From NCBI GenBank assembly GCA_949752745.1, contig OX457024.1, positions 111,404,219-111,468,218 on the forward strand: a DNA stretch of 64,000 nt. The letters run 5' to 3'. Positions 30,301-39,252 of this stretch are shown here, piece by piece (position 1 is the stretch's first letter; the number at the start of each line of letters is the position of its first letter). The notes beneath the pieces were generated by a model. The model saw only the letters and a program-made list of their open reading frames with translations. It did not search any database and was not told the origin of the DNA. Source of the stretch: Protula sp. h YS-2021 (lineage: Eukaryota > Annelida > Polychaeta > Sabellida > Serpulidae). Position numbers and translations under genes: made by a program.

Positions 30301-31479
30301 ACCCGCCACCGCCCAAGAAGACTCCTGTTACCTTGTACCATCGTATTAGAACCTTTCAGTATTTTATGTAAAAAATCATTCTGTTTATAGAAATGCAGCA
30401 CGTCAATTAATATCAACTTATCAATGACACTCTACTTTGTGATGTGTGAGAAAGATATGTATGTTGGGTATGAAACCTTTTTGTCCCCAGGCCACCTGGA
30501 GATTCACCGAAAATAGTACGAAAGAGAGCAGAACTACTTTGTATATTCATCCGCTTTGTGGTTGCTGATAACAGATAGGGGCCAGCTGTTTTATAAAAAC
30601 GCACATTTGTCATTTCCGGTGACGTCAGTCCTCGTACACAAGACGTCACAGTCATGACGTTAACAATGAACGATAGCAGGCCAGGGGCGGGATGGGGGAT
30701 GGGGGGGGGGGAGAGCCTTACGATGTCATACTAGAAATATGATGCATTCTAAAAAAAATGAAATATTTTAAAAAATTATTATTTCTTTTTTTTTCTTGAT
30801 TATGAGGTTACGAAAAGCAAAGTCTTATTTTTTACGTCACGGCCTACTTTTTCTCTCAGGGACATTTTACCCGGGAGACCTTCCGAGGTGACACTAAGAT
30901 CACTTCTGTAGTGAAACTCAAGTAACAGCGGTGGCTGCATGCGAACCATCGCTCCGTTAATGCCACAACTACATGGATCCATGGATCCAGAGACAAACAA
31001 AAAAGCCTGTGACGTCAATCGGGATTATTTGTCAAAGCGCCGACAGAAGAAGACAATAGAGGGACTCCTTTCTGTGTGGCATAGCCATCGATTGCAGCTT
31101 GTGTACCTTTGCCCTCCATATTTTTTTTTCTCTCCCCGGTTGGATGTAAATATACGAAAAATAAAGGCAAGGCATTTAGGATCGTATTTCAAGATAGTCA
31201 ATATCTGTGTTGTATCAATTAATGGTGTCATTTAAAAAAAAAAAACCTTCTGATATATTTGTTAAATGAAAGAATAAGAGGTTCCAATTTTAGAAAATGG
31301 CCTGGTTGAAATAAATGCACTAAACTTATTTTGGTCACGCCAAGTTAACATTTTTCAAGTACTCGTTATTTTTCGTCGTGACCAAATGGTTACGTCCACG
31401 CTGCATCATTTTCCCCTCAATGTTTGAAAAGGCGTCTACGAACGATATCGCTGTTGATAGACATTGTTTTAAAAGGGCA

Positions 31480-31645
31480 ACGGAATGGTAGACATGATGT
31501 CGCTTAGAAGGACACGGGAGTGGTAGACGTGATGCCGTTTAAAAGGATGTTGGAGTGGTAGACGTGATGTTGTTAAAAAGGGCATGGAAGTGGTAGACGT
31601 GGTGTTGTTTAAAGGGGTATCGGCGTGGTAGACGTGATGTTATGT
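31480..31645. repeat. ~40-bp repeats containing GTGGTAGACGTGATG
   Basis: Four or five diverged copies of 'agtggtagacgtgatgttgt' with 'aaaagggcat' linkers, just upstream of the element P insertion. Confidence 0.75.
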
Positions 31646-31790
31646 TCGGAATTGACTAATCCTGCCTCTCCTACTTAATCCAGTATACTTAGCTTAGCTT
31701 AAACTTTTTGGTATCGTAATGACGTAACAGAGAATTGTAACGTCATGTTCTGATGCACGGCGCGTAAGTCTAGCCCAATCAAAACCGCAG

Positions 31791-31798
31791 TATAAAAA
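31791..31798 (+). promoter_or_regulatory. TATA-like box upstream of element P
   Basis: TATAAAAA lies 158 bases left of the target duplication. An ATG at about 31881 opens a short frame that runs into the element end. It may mark a host or older-element promoter cut by the insertion; there is no independent support. Confidence 0.3.
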
Positions 31799-31949
31799 GG
31801 CACGGATTTGACTCGGTCCGGATTAGTTAAGTCGGTTTTTTTTTCAGGAGAAGTTAAGCAAATTCTAAGCTAATCCGTAGTATGAAAAAAGGACAAACAG
31901 AAATGGCCATCAGAAAACAGTCGGGTGATCACAAAGTATTTTTTATAAA

Positions 31950-31955
31950 ATATTC
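31950..31955. repeat. Target-site duplication, left (ATATTC)
   Basis: Six bases directly outside the left terminus of element P, identical to those outside the right terminus. Confidence 0.88.
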
Positions 31956-32136
31956 AGTAGTGTGAAAACGGGGGTTCTACCACACTGACAAGTAGTTAAG
32001 AAAATGATAGTAGTTAAAAAAAAAGAGAGTTCCGAAACACCCTGAGTAGTATGAAAAGAAGAGTTCTACCGCACTTTGTGACGTCATACTGTCTGGAAGT
32101 GACGTCATGTCTGGAAGTGACGTCATACTGTCTGGG

Positions 32137-32152
32137 CCGGAAGTGACGTCAT
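32137..32152 (+). promoter_or_regulatory. ETS-CRE composite site, left arm
   Basis: CCGGAAGTGACGTCAT joins an ETS core (CCGGAAGT) to a CRE, a composite known from animal promoters. The mirror copy is at 37425-37440. The same word occurs three times in Polinton B. Confidence 0.55.
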
Positions 32153-32169
32153 AGGCGTGGTCATGGCAA

Positions 32170-32960
32170 CGAAGTAAACATGCCGCCATTTTAACTGTGT
32201 AAAAAGTGAAAAATTAGGGATAACTTTCGTTGTACTTGGTCGATTTACATGAAAATTTCACTGTTTGATTCAGTTTTATATCTAGTTTTGTTATAAAGTG
32301 GTCACAGGCTATTTACACCGGTGGCTGTATGCATAATGTGACATGCCGCCATTTTAACTGTGTAAAAAGTGAAAAATTAGGGATAACTTTCGTTGTACTT
32401 GGTCGATTTGCATGAAACTTTCACTGTTTGATTCAGTTTTATATCTAGTTTTGTTATAAAGTGGTCACAGGCTTTTTACACCGGTGGCTGTATGGTCATG
32501 GCAACGAAGTAAACATGCCGCCATTTTAACTGTTTAAAAACTGAAAAATTAGGGATAACTTTCGTTGTACTTGGTCGATTTACATGAAAATTTCACTGTT
32601 TGATTCAGTTTTATATCTAGTTTTGTTATAAAGTGGTCACAGGCTATTTACACCGGTGGCTGTATGCATTTTTGTAACATGCCGCCATTTTAATTTTGTA
32701 AAAAGTGAAAAAATGAGATAACTTTCGCTATAGTTGGTCGATTTGCATGAAACTTTCACTGTTTGGTTCAGTTTTATATCTAGTTTTTGTTATAATGTAG
32801 TCATGGGCTATTTGCGCAGCTGGCTGTATGCATAGTTTGACATTTGCCATTTTAACTTTTTAAAAAGTGGGAAAAGTGGGATAACTTCCGCTATAGTTGA
32901 CCGATTTGCATGAAAATTTCACCGTTGGATTCAGTTTGATGTCTTAGTTTTACAGTAGTT
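32170..32960. repeat. 165-bp subterminal repeats, left arm
   Basis: About 4.6 copies starting near 32180, 32344, 32516, 32682 and 32847. Each begins with GCCGCCATTTTAA, which read on the other strand contains ATGGCGGC, the core of a YY1 site. Copies become more diverged towards the interior. Related repeats occur in Polinton B at 55495-55830. Confidence 0.85.
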
Positions 32961-33058
32961 TGTGCATAGGTGGGTTATTGGAATGGCGCGCGCCCCCCAC
33001 CATTCAAACATGTGTTTGAATTATTTTTACGTCAAACTATGGTTCAACAAGTTGTTTA

Positions 33059-33430
33059 GCAATTGTACAACAATTGTTTAACAAGCTGTTGTTCAACATG
33101 TTCAACATGTTGTTGAACATGTTCAACATGTTCAACATGTTCAACATGTTCAACAACATGTTTAACAAGTTGAACATGTTCAACATGTTCAACAACATGT
33201 TCAACATGTTCAACATGTTCAACATGTTCAACATGTTCAACATGTTCAACATGTTCAACAACATGTTCAACATGTTCAACAACATGTTCAACATGTTCAA
33301 CATGTTCAACATGTTCAACATGTTCAACATGTTCAACATGTTGTTGCACAAGTTGAACATGTTCAACATGTTGAATATGTTCGACTTGTCCAACAACATG
33401 CTGTTTAACAAGTTGTTCAACAAGTTGTAG
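33059..33430. repeat. ATGTTCAAC array, left arm
   Basis: Dozens of 9-bp units ATGTTCAAC with occasional 3-bp expansions, so the array is full of the palindrome GTTGAACATGTTCAAC. It lies just 3' of the zinc-finger gene. Leu-Asn-Met frames through it are artefacts of the 9-bp period. Confidence 0.9.
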
Positions 33431-33582
33431 TTCAAGCAAAGAAAAAACAAGACATATGTTGAATAGGTTTATTAATACATTTAAATACACTTAAATACAA
33501 TTAAATACACTTAAATATATACAGCTTAAATCTATAACAATATTATAACATTTATTGATTTACAAAGTCTTTATTATAATGT

Positions 33583-34332
33583 TTAGTCAAATAAGTCTTT
33601 TTCTTCATCTGCTTCACTCTGTTCACTGGCATCCATATCACTTTCTTCATCACTGCTTTCATCTTCCACCTCCTCATCTAGAAGCTCTTCAAAGAATGCA
33701 TCGTTTCTTCTTATAGCCGCCTTTAGTGCCTTTGAATACTCGTAATGTTTTTCATCAACAAAGTAATTGAAGTCTTCTAAAATGGTTTCATAATGTTCGT
33801 TTTGTTGTAGACGTTGGGCATATTTGAATAGTCTCATAAACAGTTGTTTAAGTCGACGCTTATAAATGGGTCGAAAGTCATCACTTGCTATTTCACGCGC
33901 ATCTTCAAGCCCTTGTTCTTCATATTCTGAAACCTTTTCTTGAAATTTCTTATCATATTCATCGTAGACTTCTTGAACCATATCATACCAAACAGAGTCT
34001 GTTTCTGACTCACTTTCAGAGTCTGTTTCTGACTCACTTTCAGAGCTGCCGTCATCATCACCCTCAACACAATGTTCCATATGTTTGAACAAAGCTTCTT
34101 GACTGTTGTATAATGCACCACATTCTGTACAAGCATGTGCATTCTTTTCAGTCATGTTGACGCTTTGACTTTCCATAGAAGACTCATCTAAAGTTTCAGT
34201 GATAGGTGGTTTTACAGGGTTTTCCACATGTATCTCCAATTCTTCTTCTTCTGAAGTGTGAGCATTCTTTAAGTGCCTTTTAAGACTTTGTGGCCAATTG
34301 TAAGATTTCAAACAAATGTTGCATTTATACAT
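33583..34332 (-). CDS. Two-finger zinc-finger protein, left-arm copy
   Basis: 249 residues. Finger 1 starts at residue 4 and has C-x2-C-x12-H-x4-H spacing (CNICLKSYNWPQSLKRH). Finger 2 near residue 70 is C-x2-C-x12-H-x3-C. A Ser/Glu/Asp repeat (SESESETDS, twice) and a predicted helical, charged segment follow, and the C-terminus is very acidic and ends EEKDLFD. The layout suggests a sequence-specific DNA-binding regulator with an acidic activating or protein-binding tail; that is inference. It lies 54 bases downstream of a TATATAAG box surrounded by GTTGAACATGTTCAAC palindromes and is followed by the long array of the same motif. The right-arm copy differs by a few residues. Confidence 0.75.
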   Translation of the reverse strand: MYKCNICLKSYNWPQSLKRHLKNAHTSEEEELEIHVENPVKPPITETLDESSMESQSVNMTEKNAHACTECGALYNSQEALFKHMEHCVEGDDDGSSESESETDSESESETDSVWYDMVQEVYDEYDKKFQEKVSEYEEQGLEDAREIASDDFRPIYKRRLKQLFMRLFKYAQRLQQNEHYETILEDFNYFVDEKHYEYSKALKAAIRRNDAFFEELLDEEVEDESSDEESDMDASEQSEADEEKDLFD

Positions 34333-34385
34333 CCTTTCGGTTCAACATGCACTTTTCAAATGATGAAAAAGCCTTTGAACATAGC

Positions 34386-34393
34386 CTTATATA
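34386..34393 (-). promoter_or_regulatory. TATA box and motif cluster, left zinc-finger gene
   Basis: CTTATATA on the + strand reads TATATAAG towards the gene, with the start codon 54 bases downstream. GTTGAACATGTTCAAC-type palindromes fill 34397-34470 directly upstream, the same motif as in the 3' array. Confidence 0.6.
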
Positions 34394-34489
34394 CAACTTG
34401 TTGAACAACATGTTGAACATGTTCAACATGTTGTTGAACATGTTGTTGAACATGTTGTTAGCATGTTGTCTATGCCTAGGGGAGTTTAA

Positions 34490-34565
34490 CTTCATGACGT
34501 CATTATGACGTCATCATTATGACGTCATTATTACGTCATCATTATGACGTCATAATGACGTCATT
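34490..34565. promoter_or_regulatory. CRE array, left arm
   Basis: Six TGACGTCA or near-TGACGTCA sites in about 75 bases, separated by 'ttat' or 'tcattat'. TGACGTCA is the consensus of CREB/ATF bZIP factors. It sits between the zinc-finger gene and the palindrome centre. Confidence 0.7.
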
Positions 34566-34856
34566 GGAACAGGCGCATGCTTTATCAAAAACTGACTCTG
34601 CAGAATTTATTGCTGTTTGATATGGATGAAATGCATGTCTCACTCTTCCTTTTATGCTACTTAGATGTAATCAAAATATGGTGTGTAACTCGTCAAAATC
34701 AGCAATTTTTACAAGTTTGGCATTTTTGACGAGTTACACACCATATTTTGATTACATCTAAGTAGCATAAAAGGAAGAGTGAGACATGCATTTCATCCAT
34801 ATCAAACAGCAATAAATTCTGCAGAGTCAGTTTTTGATAAAGCATGCGCCTGTTCC

Positions 34857-34932
34857 AATGACGTCATTATGACGTCATAATGATGACGTAATAATGACGT
34901 CATAATGATGACGTCATAATGACGTCATGAAG
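34857..34932. promoter_or_regulatory. CRE array, right arm
   Basis: Mirror image of 34490-34565, with the same TGACGTCA spacing. Confidence 0.7.
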
Positions 34933-35028
34933 TTAAACTCCCCTAGGCATAGACAACATGCTAACAACATGTTCAACAACATGTTCAACAACATGTTGAA
35001 CATGTTCAACATGTTGTTCAACAAGTTG

Positions 35029-35036
35029 TATATAAG
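35029..35036 (+). promoter_or_regulatory. TATA box and motif cluster, right zinc-finger gene
   Basis: TATATAAG, 54 bases before the ATG at 35090, with the motif cluster 34957-35028 immediately upstream. Mirror of the left arm. Confidence 0.6.
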
Positions 35037-35089
35037 GCTATGTTCAAAGGCTTTTTCATCATTTGAAAAGTGCATGTTGAACCGAAAGG

Positions 35090-35827
35090 ATGTATAAATG
35101 CAACATTTGTTTGAAATCTTACAATTGGCCACAAAGTCTTAAAAGGCACTTAAAGAATGCTCACACTTCAGAAGAAGAAGAATTGGAGATAGATGTGGAA
35201 AACCCTGTAAAACCACCTATCACTGAAACTTTAGATGAGTCTTCTATGGAAAGTCAAAGCGTCAACATGACTGAAAAGAATGCACATGCTTGTACAGAAT
35301 GTGGTGCATTATACAACAGTCAAGAAGCTTTGTTCAAACATATGGAACATTGTGTTGAGGGTGATGATGACGGCAGCTCTGAAAGTGAGTCAGAAACAGA
35401 CTCTGAAAGTGAGTCAGAAACAGACTCTGTTTGGTATGATATGGTTCAAGAAGTCTACGATGAATATGATAAGAAATTTCAAGAAAAGGTTTCAGAATAT
35501 GAAGAACAAGGGCTTGAAGATGCGCGTGAAATAGCAAGTGATGACTTTCGACCCATTTATAAGCGTCGACTTAAACAACTGTTTATGAGACTATTCAAAT
35601 ATGCCCAACGTCTACAACAAAACGAACATTATGAAACCATTTTAGAAGACTTCAATTACTTTGTTGATGAAAAACATTACGAGTATTCAAAGGCACTAAA
35701 GGCGGCTATAAGAAGAAACGATGCATTCTTTGAAGAGCTTCTGGATGAGGAGGAGGAAGATGAAAGCAGTGACGAAGAAAGTGATATGGATGCCAGTGAA
35801 CAGAGTGAAGCAGATGAAGAAAAATAG
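35090..35827 (+). CDS. Two-finger zinc-finger protein, right-arm copy
   Basis: 245 residues, nearly identical to the left-arm protein. Visible differences are EIDVENP for EIHVENP, EEEED for EEVED, and a 2-base insertion near 35827 that creates an early stop and removes the last four residues. Both Cys/His fingers are intact. Having both copies open suggests selection or recent arm-to-arm homogenisation. TATATAAG at 35029 and the palindromic motif cluster at 34957-35028 form the likely promoter. No host or Polinton gene in the window has the same layout, though polymerase B also starts with two small Cys/His fingers. Confidence 0.75.
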   Translation: MYKCNICLKSYNWPQSLKRHLKNAHTSEEEELEIDVENPVKPPITETLDESSMESQSVNMTEKNAHACTECGALYNSQEALFKHMEHCVEGDDDGSSESESETDSESESETDSVWYDMVQEVYDEYDKKFQEKVSEYEEQGLEDAREIASDDFRPIYKRRLKQLFMRLFKYAQRLQQNEHYETILEDFNYFVDEKHYEYSKALKAAIRRNDAFFEELLDEEEEDESSDEESDMDASEQSEADEEK

Positions 35828-35994
35828 ACTTATTTGACTAAACATTATAATAAAGACTTTGTAAATCAATAAATGTTATAATATTGTTATAGATTTAAGC
35901 TGTATATATTTAAGTGTATTTAAGTGTATTTAAGTGTATTTAAATGTATTAATAAACCTATTCAACATATGTCTTGTTTTTTCCTTGCTTGAAC

Positions 35995-36362
35995 TACAAC
36001 TTGTTGAACAATTTGTTAAACAGCATGTTGTTGAACAAGTTGAACATGTTGAACATGTTGAACATGTTGAACATGTTCAACTTGTGCAACAACATGTTGA
36101 ACATGTTGAACATGTTCAACTTGTTGAACATGTTGTTGAACATGTTGAACATGTTGAACATGTTGAACATGTTGTTGAACATGTTGAAAATGTTGAACAT
36201 GTTCAACTTGTTGAACATGTTGTTGAACATGTTGAACATGTTCAACTTGTTAAACATGTTGTTGAACATGTTGAACATGTTGAACATGTTGAACATGTTC
36301 AACAACATGTTGAACATGTTGAACAACAGCTTGTTAAACAATTGTTGTACAATTGCTAAACA
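35995..36362. repeat. GTTGAACAT array, right arm
   Basis: Counterpart of 33059-33430. Here the order and number of units differ clearly from the left arm although the sequence on both sides is almost identical, so the array changes faster than the rest of the arm. Confidence 0.9.
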
Positions 36363-36469
36363 ACTTGTTGAACCATAGTTTGACGTAAAAATAATTCAAA
36401 CACATGTTTGAATGGTGGGGGGCGCGCGCCATTCCAATAACCCACCTATGCACAAACTACTGTAAAACT

Positions 36470-37410
36470 AAGACATCAAACTGAATCCAACGGTGAAATT
36501 TTCATGCAAATCGGTCAACTATAGCGGAAGTTATCCCACTTTTCCCACTTTTTAAAAAGTTAAAATGGCAAATGTCAAATTATGCATACAGCCAGCTGCG
36601 CAAATAGCCCATGACTACATTATAACAAAAAATAGATATAAAACTGAACCAAACAGTGAAAGTTTCATGCAAATCGACCAACTATAGCGAAAGTTATCTC
36701 ATTTTTTCACTTTTTACAAAGTTAAAATGGCGGCATGTCACATTATGCATACATCCATCGGTGTAAATAGCCTTTTATTACTTAATGTTAAAACGTTACA
36801 TAAAACTGAATCAAACAGTGAAATTTTCATGTAAATCGACCAAATATAACGGAAGTTATCTCAATTTTTCACTTTTTACAAAATTAAAATGGCGGCATGT
36901 TACAAAAATGCATACAGCCACCGGTGTAAATAGCCTGTGACCACTTTATAACAAAACTAGATATAAAACTGAATCAAACAGTGAAATTTTCATGTAAATC
37001 GACCAAGTACAACGAAAGTTATCCCTAATTTTTCAGTTTTTAAACAGTTAAAATGGCGGCATGTTTACTTCGTTGCCATGACCATACAGCCACCGGTGTA
37101 AAAAGCCTGTGACCACTGTATAACAAAACTAGATATAAAACTGAATCAAACAGTGAAAGTTTCATGCAAATCGACCAAGTACAACGAAAGTTATCCCTAA
37201 TTTTTCACTTTTTACACAGTTAAAATGGCGGCATGTCACATTATGCATACAGCCACCGGTGTAAATAGCCTGTGACCACTTTATAACAAAACTAGATATA
37301 AAACTGAATCAAACAGTGAAATTTTCATGTAAATCGACCAAGTACAACGAAAGTTATCCCTAATTTTTCACTTTTTACACAGTTAAAATGGCGGCATGTT
37401 TACTTCGTTG
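36470..37410. repeat. 165-bp subterminal repeats, right arm
   Basis: Mirror of the left-arm array with about 5.6 copies, one more than the left. AAAATGGCGGCATGT occurs at most unit ends. Confidence 0.85.
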
Positions 37411-37424
37411 CCATGACCACGCCT

Positions 37425-37440
37425 ATGACGTCACTTCCGG
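37425..37440 (-). promoter_or_regulatory. ETS-CRE composite site, right arm
   Basis: ATGACGTCACTTCCGG, the reverse complement of the left-arm site at 32137-32152. Confidence 0.55.
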
Positions 37441-37621
37441 CCCAGACAGTATGACGTCACTTCCAGACATGACGTCACTTCCAGACAGTATGACGTCACA
37501 AAGTGCGGTAGAACTCTTCTTTTCATACTACTCAGGGTGTTTCGGAACTCTCTTTTTTTTTAACTACTATCATTTTCTTAACTACTTGTCAGTGTGGTAG
37601 AACCCCCGTTTTCACACTACT

Positions 37622-37627
37622 ATATTC
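37622..37627. repeat. Target-site duplication, right (ATATTC)
   Basis: Six bases directly outside the right terminus of element P, identical to 31950-31955. Confidence 0.88.
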
Positions 37628-37968
37628 TGACACTGATTGCGAAAATAAAATAATGTTGGTTCTTTCTGGCATTTATGTACTAAACGTGTGACAGAGAATC
37701 TGTGTAACAACAATTAATAAATCTACAAAAAAGTAATAAAATAAAGAAAGATTTAACCCTTTCATCATTACTAAAGAAGTAGTCGTGTGAAATATTATTA
37801 TTTTCCTTCTTAATGAAAATAGAGTCACTTCCCTATCAATCACTTCTCCATCAATCACTTGCTCATCAATCACTTCTCCATCAGTCACTTCTCCATCAAT
37901 CACTTCCCCATCAATCACTTCTCAATCAATCACTTCTCCATCAAACACTTTCCCATCAATCACTTCTC
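37628..37968. other. Spacer between element P and Polinton A
   Basis: Host or older repetitive DNA. The last ~140 bases are a 15-bp 'cacttctccatcaat' array (37826-37968), into which Polinton A inserted. No gene. Confidence 0.6.
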
Positions 37969-38387
37969 AGTAGGGTGAAAACGAGAGAATCACCGCACTT
38001 TGTGACGTCATACTGACCGACCCCCCCCCCTCCTGGTCAAGAATCATATAGCATGGGGACCCCCCCCCCCCGGTCAAGAATCATATAGCATGGGACCCCC
38101 CCCCCCCCTCCTAGGAGGCAGTCGGGACTGACCCCCCCCCCTCGGGACATTCTATGGACCGACCCCCCCCCCCCCCTAGTATGTGATTCAACACTCCTAT
38201 AATTGCACATTGTCTGTGCACATATGCATCATTCATGCTCTGACTGCCGTTAGATACACAGGGGGAAAAAAAGTGAAAACAGTTGCTCTTACCTATTGTG
38301 TTGTGCTGTTGAAGAACAAGTGAAGGATTGACTGGAATATACATAGGAGACGAATTGGCAAAACAGTCGTGGTAAGTGACTTTTTTT

Positions 38388-38418
<31 letters not shown>

Positions 38419-39157
38419 ATTATTATTATTATGATAATATTTAATTAGTCATATTTCAATGGTTTCCCACTACAGTAACCACACACACACACACAGCATA
38501 AGTACATGTGTACAGAGTGCGCTCGTACAGAGTGTGGGAACGATCAATAAATTTGAGAAGGAATGGGATTTTCCCTACGTTAAGTCTAATGTTATGTTTT
38601 AAGTTATAGTAGTTGGAAAATGACACTTCTAAAACACATTTAACAAATGTAGTTTTTAACACCATATAATATATAAAATAAATTTGAACATTTTAGCATG
38701 CTACTTATTTGAATGTTCTAAAGTTATAGTAGTGGGAAAATGGTGGTTCTAGACCAACTTTAACAAATTTAGTTTTTAACACCATATGATATATAAAATA
38801 AGTTTGAACATTTTAAGCATGCTACTTATTTGAATATTCTAAAGTCATAGTAGTGGAAAAATGGTGGTTCTAGACCAATTTTAACAAATTTTGTTTTTTG
38901 ACAAAATATGATGTATAAAATAAGTTTAAACATTATACAATGGTGTAGTAGAGTAAAAATGAGGGTTCTAGACCAACTTTAACAAATTTTGTTTTTTGAC
39001 AAAATATGATGTATAAAATAAGTTTGAACATTTTACCATGGTGTAGTAGGGTAAAAATCAGGCTTTCTAATCCAAAATTTAATTTTTTTTTGAAAACATA
39101 TTATGCTTTTCTTTTCTTAATGCTTTCAGGTATCGTCAGAACACATCGCTCTCCGCT
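37969..39157 (+). repeat. Polinton A left terminal repeat (expanded)
   Basis: Pairs with the right terminal repeat from the end inwards to 'atcgctctccgct'. It contains poly-C tracts with 'tcaagaatcatatagcatgg' subrepeats (38036-38110). It is longer than the right copy because of an AT-rich insertion of ~530 bp at 38587-39117. Confidence 0.85.
38587..39117. repeat. AT-rich ~120-bp repeats inside the left terminal repeat
   Basis: Three ~120-bp copies and two shorter copies of a unit with 'ttatagtagtgggaaaatgg' and 'ttctagaccaacttt'. The right terminal repeat lacks it: there the flanking words run together near 52325-52355. So it was gained or amplified after insertion, or lost on the right. 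Confidence 0.75.
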
Positions 39158-39186
39158 AGATATCTCTGCAATACATGCCTAGGCGG

Positions 39187-39194
39187 TATAAATA
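39187..39194 (+). promoter_or_regulatory. TATA box of polymerase B
   Basis: TATAAATA, 59 bases before the first ATG at 39253, followed by 'ggatgagtgagac'. Similar TATA plus GAGTGA cassettes occur at the centre of element P and at 56008 in Polinton B. Confidence 0.6.
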
Positions 39195-39252
39195 GGATGA
39201 GTGAGACCTACATTTCATCATATCAGTTTAAGCAATTGACGTGACAACAACA

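Larger units (their letters stand above)
31956..34698 (+). repeat. Left arm of element P inverted repeat
   Basis: Matches the reverse complement of 34724-37621 over its whole length, including the outer end, the zinc-finger gene and the central CRE array. It is ~155 bp shorter than the right arm, mainly because it has one fewer 165-bp repeat unit. Confidence 0.92.
31956..37621. mobile_element. Palindromic Polinton-derived element P (5.67 kb)
   Basis: The element starts AGTAGTGTGAAAACGGGGG and ends with the reverse complement. It is flanked by identical hexamers ATATTC at 31950-31955 and 37622-37627. A 6-bp target duplication and AGT ends are Polinton hallmarks. Almost the whole body is one inverted repeat, 31956-34698 against 34724-37621, around a 25-bp loop. 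Each arm carries one zinc-finger gene. No polymerase, integrase or capsid gene is present, so any movement would need a partner Polinton. A second Polinton-type end, AGTAGTATGAAAAGAAGAG, starts 89 bases inside at 32045 (mirrored in the other arm) and matches the end of Polinton B better than the outer end does. Confidence 0.9.
34724..37621 (-). repeat. Right arm of element P inverted repeat
   Basis: Reverse-complement partner of the left arm. The extra length is one more 165-bp unit near 36735-36890, plus length changes in the TTGAACATG array. Confidence 0.92.

Noticed and set aside
30114..30416. Gly/Trp-rich and Pro-rich frames
   Set aside because: C-rich simple repeats; no domain and poor codon structure.
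33037..33490. Leu-Asn-Met and Val-Glu-His repeat frames of ~140 codons
   Set aside because: They come from the 9-bp ATGTTCAAC array; the matching array in the other arm gives different proteins, so there is no coding constraint.
37388..37600. 70-codon frame beginning in the subterminal repeat of element P (also mirrored at 31977-32189)
   Set aside because: Built from CRE repeats and the terminus; no domain, and its duplicate exists only because of the palindrome.
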